From Planctomycetota bacterium (GTDB taxonomy: Bacteria; Planctomycetota; Planctomycetia; Pirellulales; Pirellulaceae), in contig JAEZAS010000382.1 in the NCBI GenBank assembly GCA_023430365.1, forward strand, positions 1 through 13,656: DNA of 13,656 bases, read 5' to 3'. This document shows positions 13,140 to 13,656 of this stretch, in pieces; within the stretch, counting starts at the first letter, position 1; every line of letters begins with the position of its first letter. The position numbers were made by a program, and so were the translations under genes. The notes below the pieces were generated by a model. The model did not search any database, had not been told where the DNA came from, and saw nothing but the letters and a program-made list of their open reading frames with translations.

Positions 13140-13656
13140 TTAGTAGTCCTGCAGCACTTCTCCCTTGTTGCGGCTGGAAAGCCCCGCCCAGGTCGGCTGG
13201 TGGATCATCTGCGAGACGAATCGCACGCTGCCGTCGCCGAGCGCGACGTTGCAGCCGCTCGGATGCTCGGCGTACATCTGACAAACGTGGCAAAGCGGGC
13301 TGTTCGGCGGATGAATCGGCGGGAAGCCCGTATCGGGATCGATTTCGCCGGCCGCTGGTCCGCTGTGCACGTTGACGAGCGTCGCCGCCCAATCGCAACT
13401 CGTGATCGGGAACCGCTCCGGGTGATTCGCACAAACCTGAGCCCCCGGAATCACCGCCCCCCACGTCTTGCTCGAGAGCACGCTGCTGTGTTCGCCGAGA
13501 AACACCGTGTTCGAGAGGCCATCGGTCACATCCGCGGCGCGCGTCGGTGAATTTCGATACAGGGGACCGTCGGCGAGGGAGGTCCAATCCTCGCGCGTCT
13601 GCCCCCATGGTTCTTCCTGCCCCGCGGTGGCCACGTAGTGGCTCATGCCAAAGCGC
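13140..13656 (-). CDS. DUF1559 / H-X9-DG pseudopilin-like protein (5' end outside window)
   Basis: The visible 171 residues are the C-terminal part of a DUF1559 protein, a family greatly expanded in planctomycetes. Members have an N-terminal prepilin-type methylation helix (outside this window) and a beta-rich SBP_bac_10-like domain. Visible hallmarks: SHYVATAGQ near the start; ADVTDGLSNTVFLGEHS, the conserved D-G-x-S-N-T-x-x-x-G-E motif; and HPSGCNVALGDGSVRFVS, which is exactly His, nine residues, Asp-Gly. Cysteines in NSPLCHVCQMY may form a disulfide. The frame is open to the right edge (RFG precedes the first visible Met), so the Met at 13646 is not the start. It likely forms an operon with the downstream lipoprotein. 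The role is unknown; it may be surface pseudopilin-like fibres. Confidence 0.92.
   Translation of the reverse strand, partial: RFGMSHYVATAGQEEPWGQTREDWTSLADGPLYRNSPTRAADVTDGLSNTVFLGEHSSVLSSKTWGAVIPGAQVCANHPERFPITSCDWAATLVNVHSGPAAGEIDPDTGFPPIHPPNSPLCHVCQMYAEHPSGCNVALGDGSVRFVSQMIHQPTWAGLSSRNKGEVLQDY

Overview
The window is GC-rich bacterial DNA that looks like a planctomycete of the Pirellulales type. The best evidence is the DUF1559 / H-X9-DG protein followed by a small lipoprotein at the right edge. Scattered single genes without operons, a lone flagellar fliM, an ExbD/TolR-like protein without a partner, weak or absent Shine-Dalgarno sites and an exported sialidase-type enzyme fit the same picture. 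The assignment is inferred from gene content only; there is no rRNA or other phylogenetic marker here.

Layout from left to right: a xylulokinase gene (minus strand, 3' end cut by the window edge) is divergent from an isochorismatase-like hydrolase (plus). That hydrolase converges on, and shares its CTAG stop with, a membrane-anchored ExbD/TolR-like protein (minus). A cardiolipin synthase (plus) is divergent from the ExbD-like gene and convergent with fliM (minus). Upstream of fliM lies an octamer-repeat spacer, then proA (minus), which is full length but carries one in-frame TAA where the family has tyrosine. A 790-base region without a credible gene follows. It holds a proA promoter, a pair of near-identical palindromes, an 84-base imperfect hairpin and a near-consensus sigma-70 promoter that points at no gene. 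Next come an ABC-2 type ATPase (minus, probably leaderless), a spacer with another perfect hairpin, a secreted GH33-type sialidase (plus), a 324-base spacer, and a 776-residue exported protein (plus). The window ends with a strong intrinsic terminator, a His-tailed lipoprotein (minus) and a 5'-truncated DUF1559 pseudopilin-like gene (minus).

The genes do not form one pathway. They are mostly housekeeping or envelope genes with their own promoters: sugar kinase, phospholipid synthesis, proline synthesis, flagellar switch, efflux or export ATPase, glycan hydrolysis and surface pseudopilin. Only the DUF1559 gene and its lipoprotein look like an operon.

The most unusual items are these: (1) the 776-residue protein, with eight Arg-Asp heptads that turn into a long run of 11-residue Arg-Asp repeats, two PDZ-like domains and a C-terminal nine-residue repeat; (2) the orphan promoter and 84-base hairpin upstream of proA, a candidate untranslated RNA; (3) the single nonsense codon in proA; (4) oppositely oriented octamer repeat tracts between fliM and proA.
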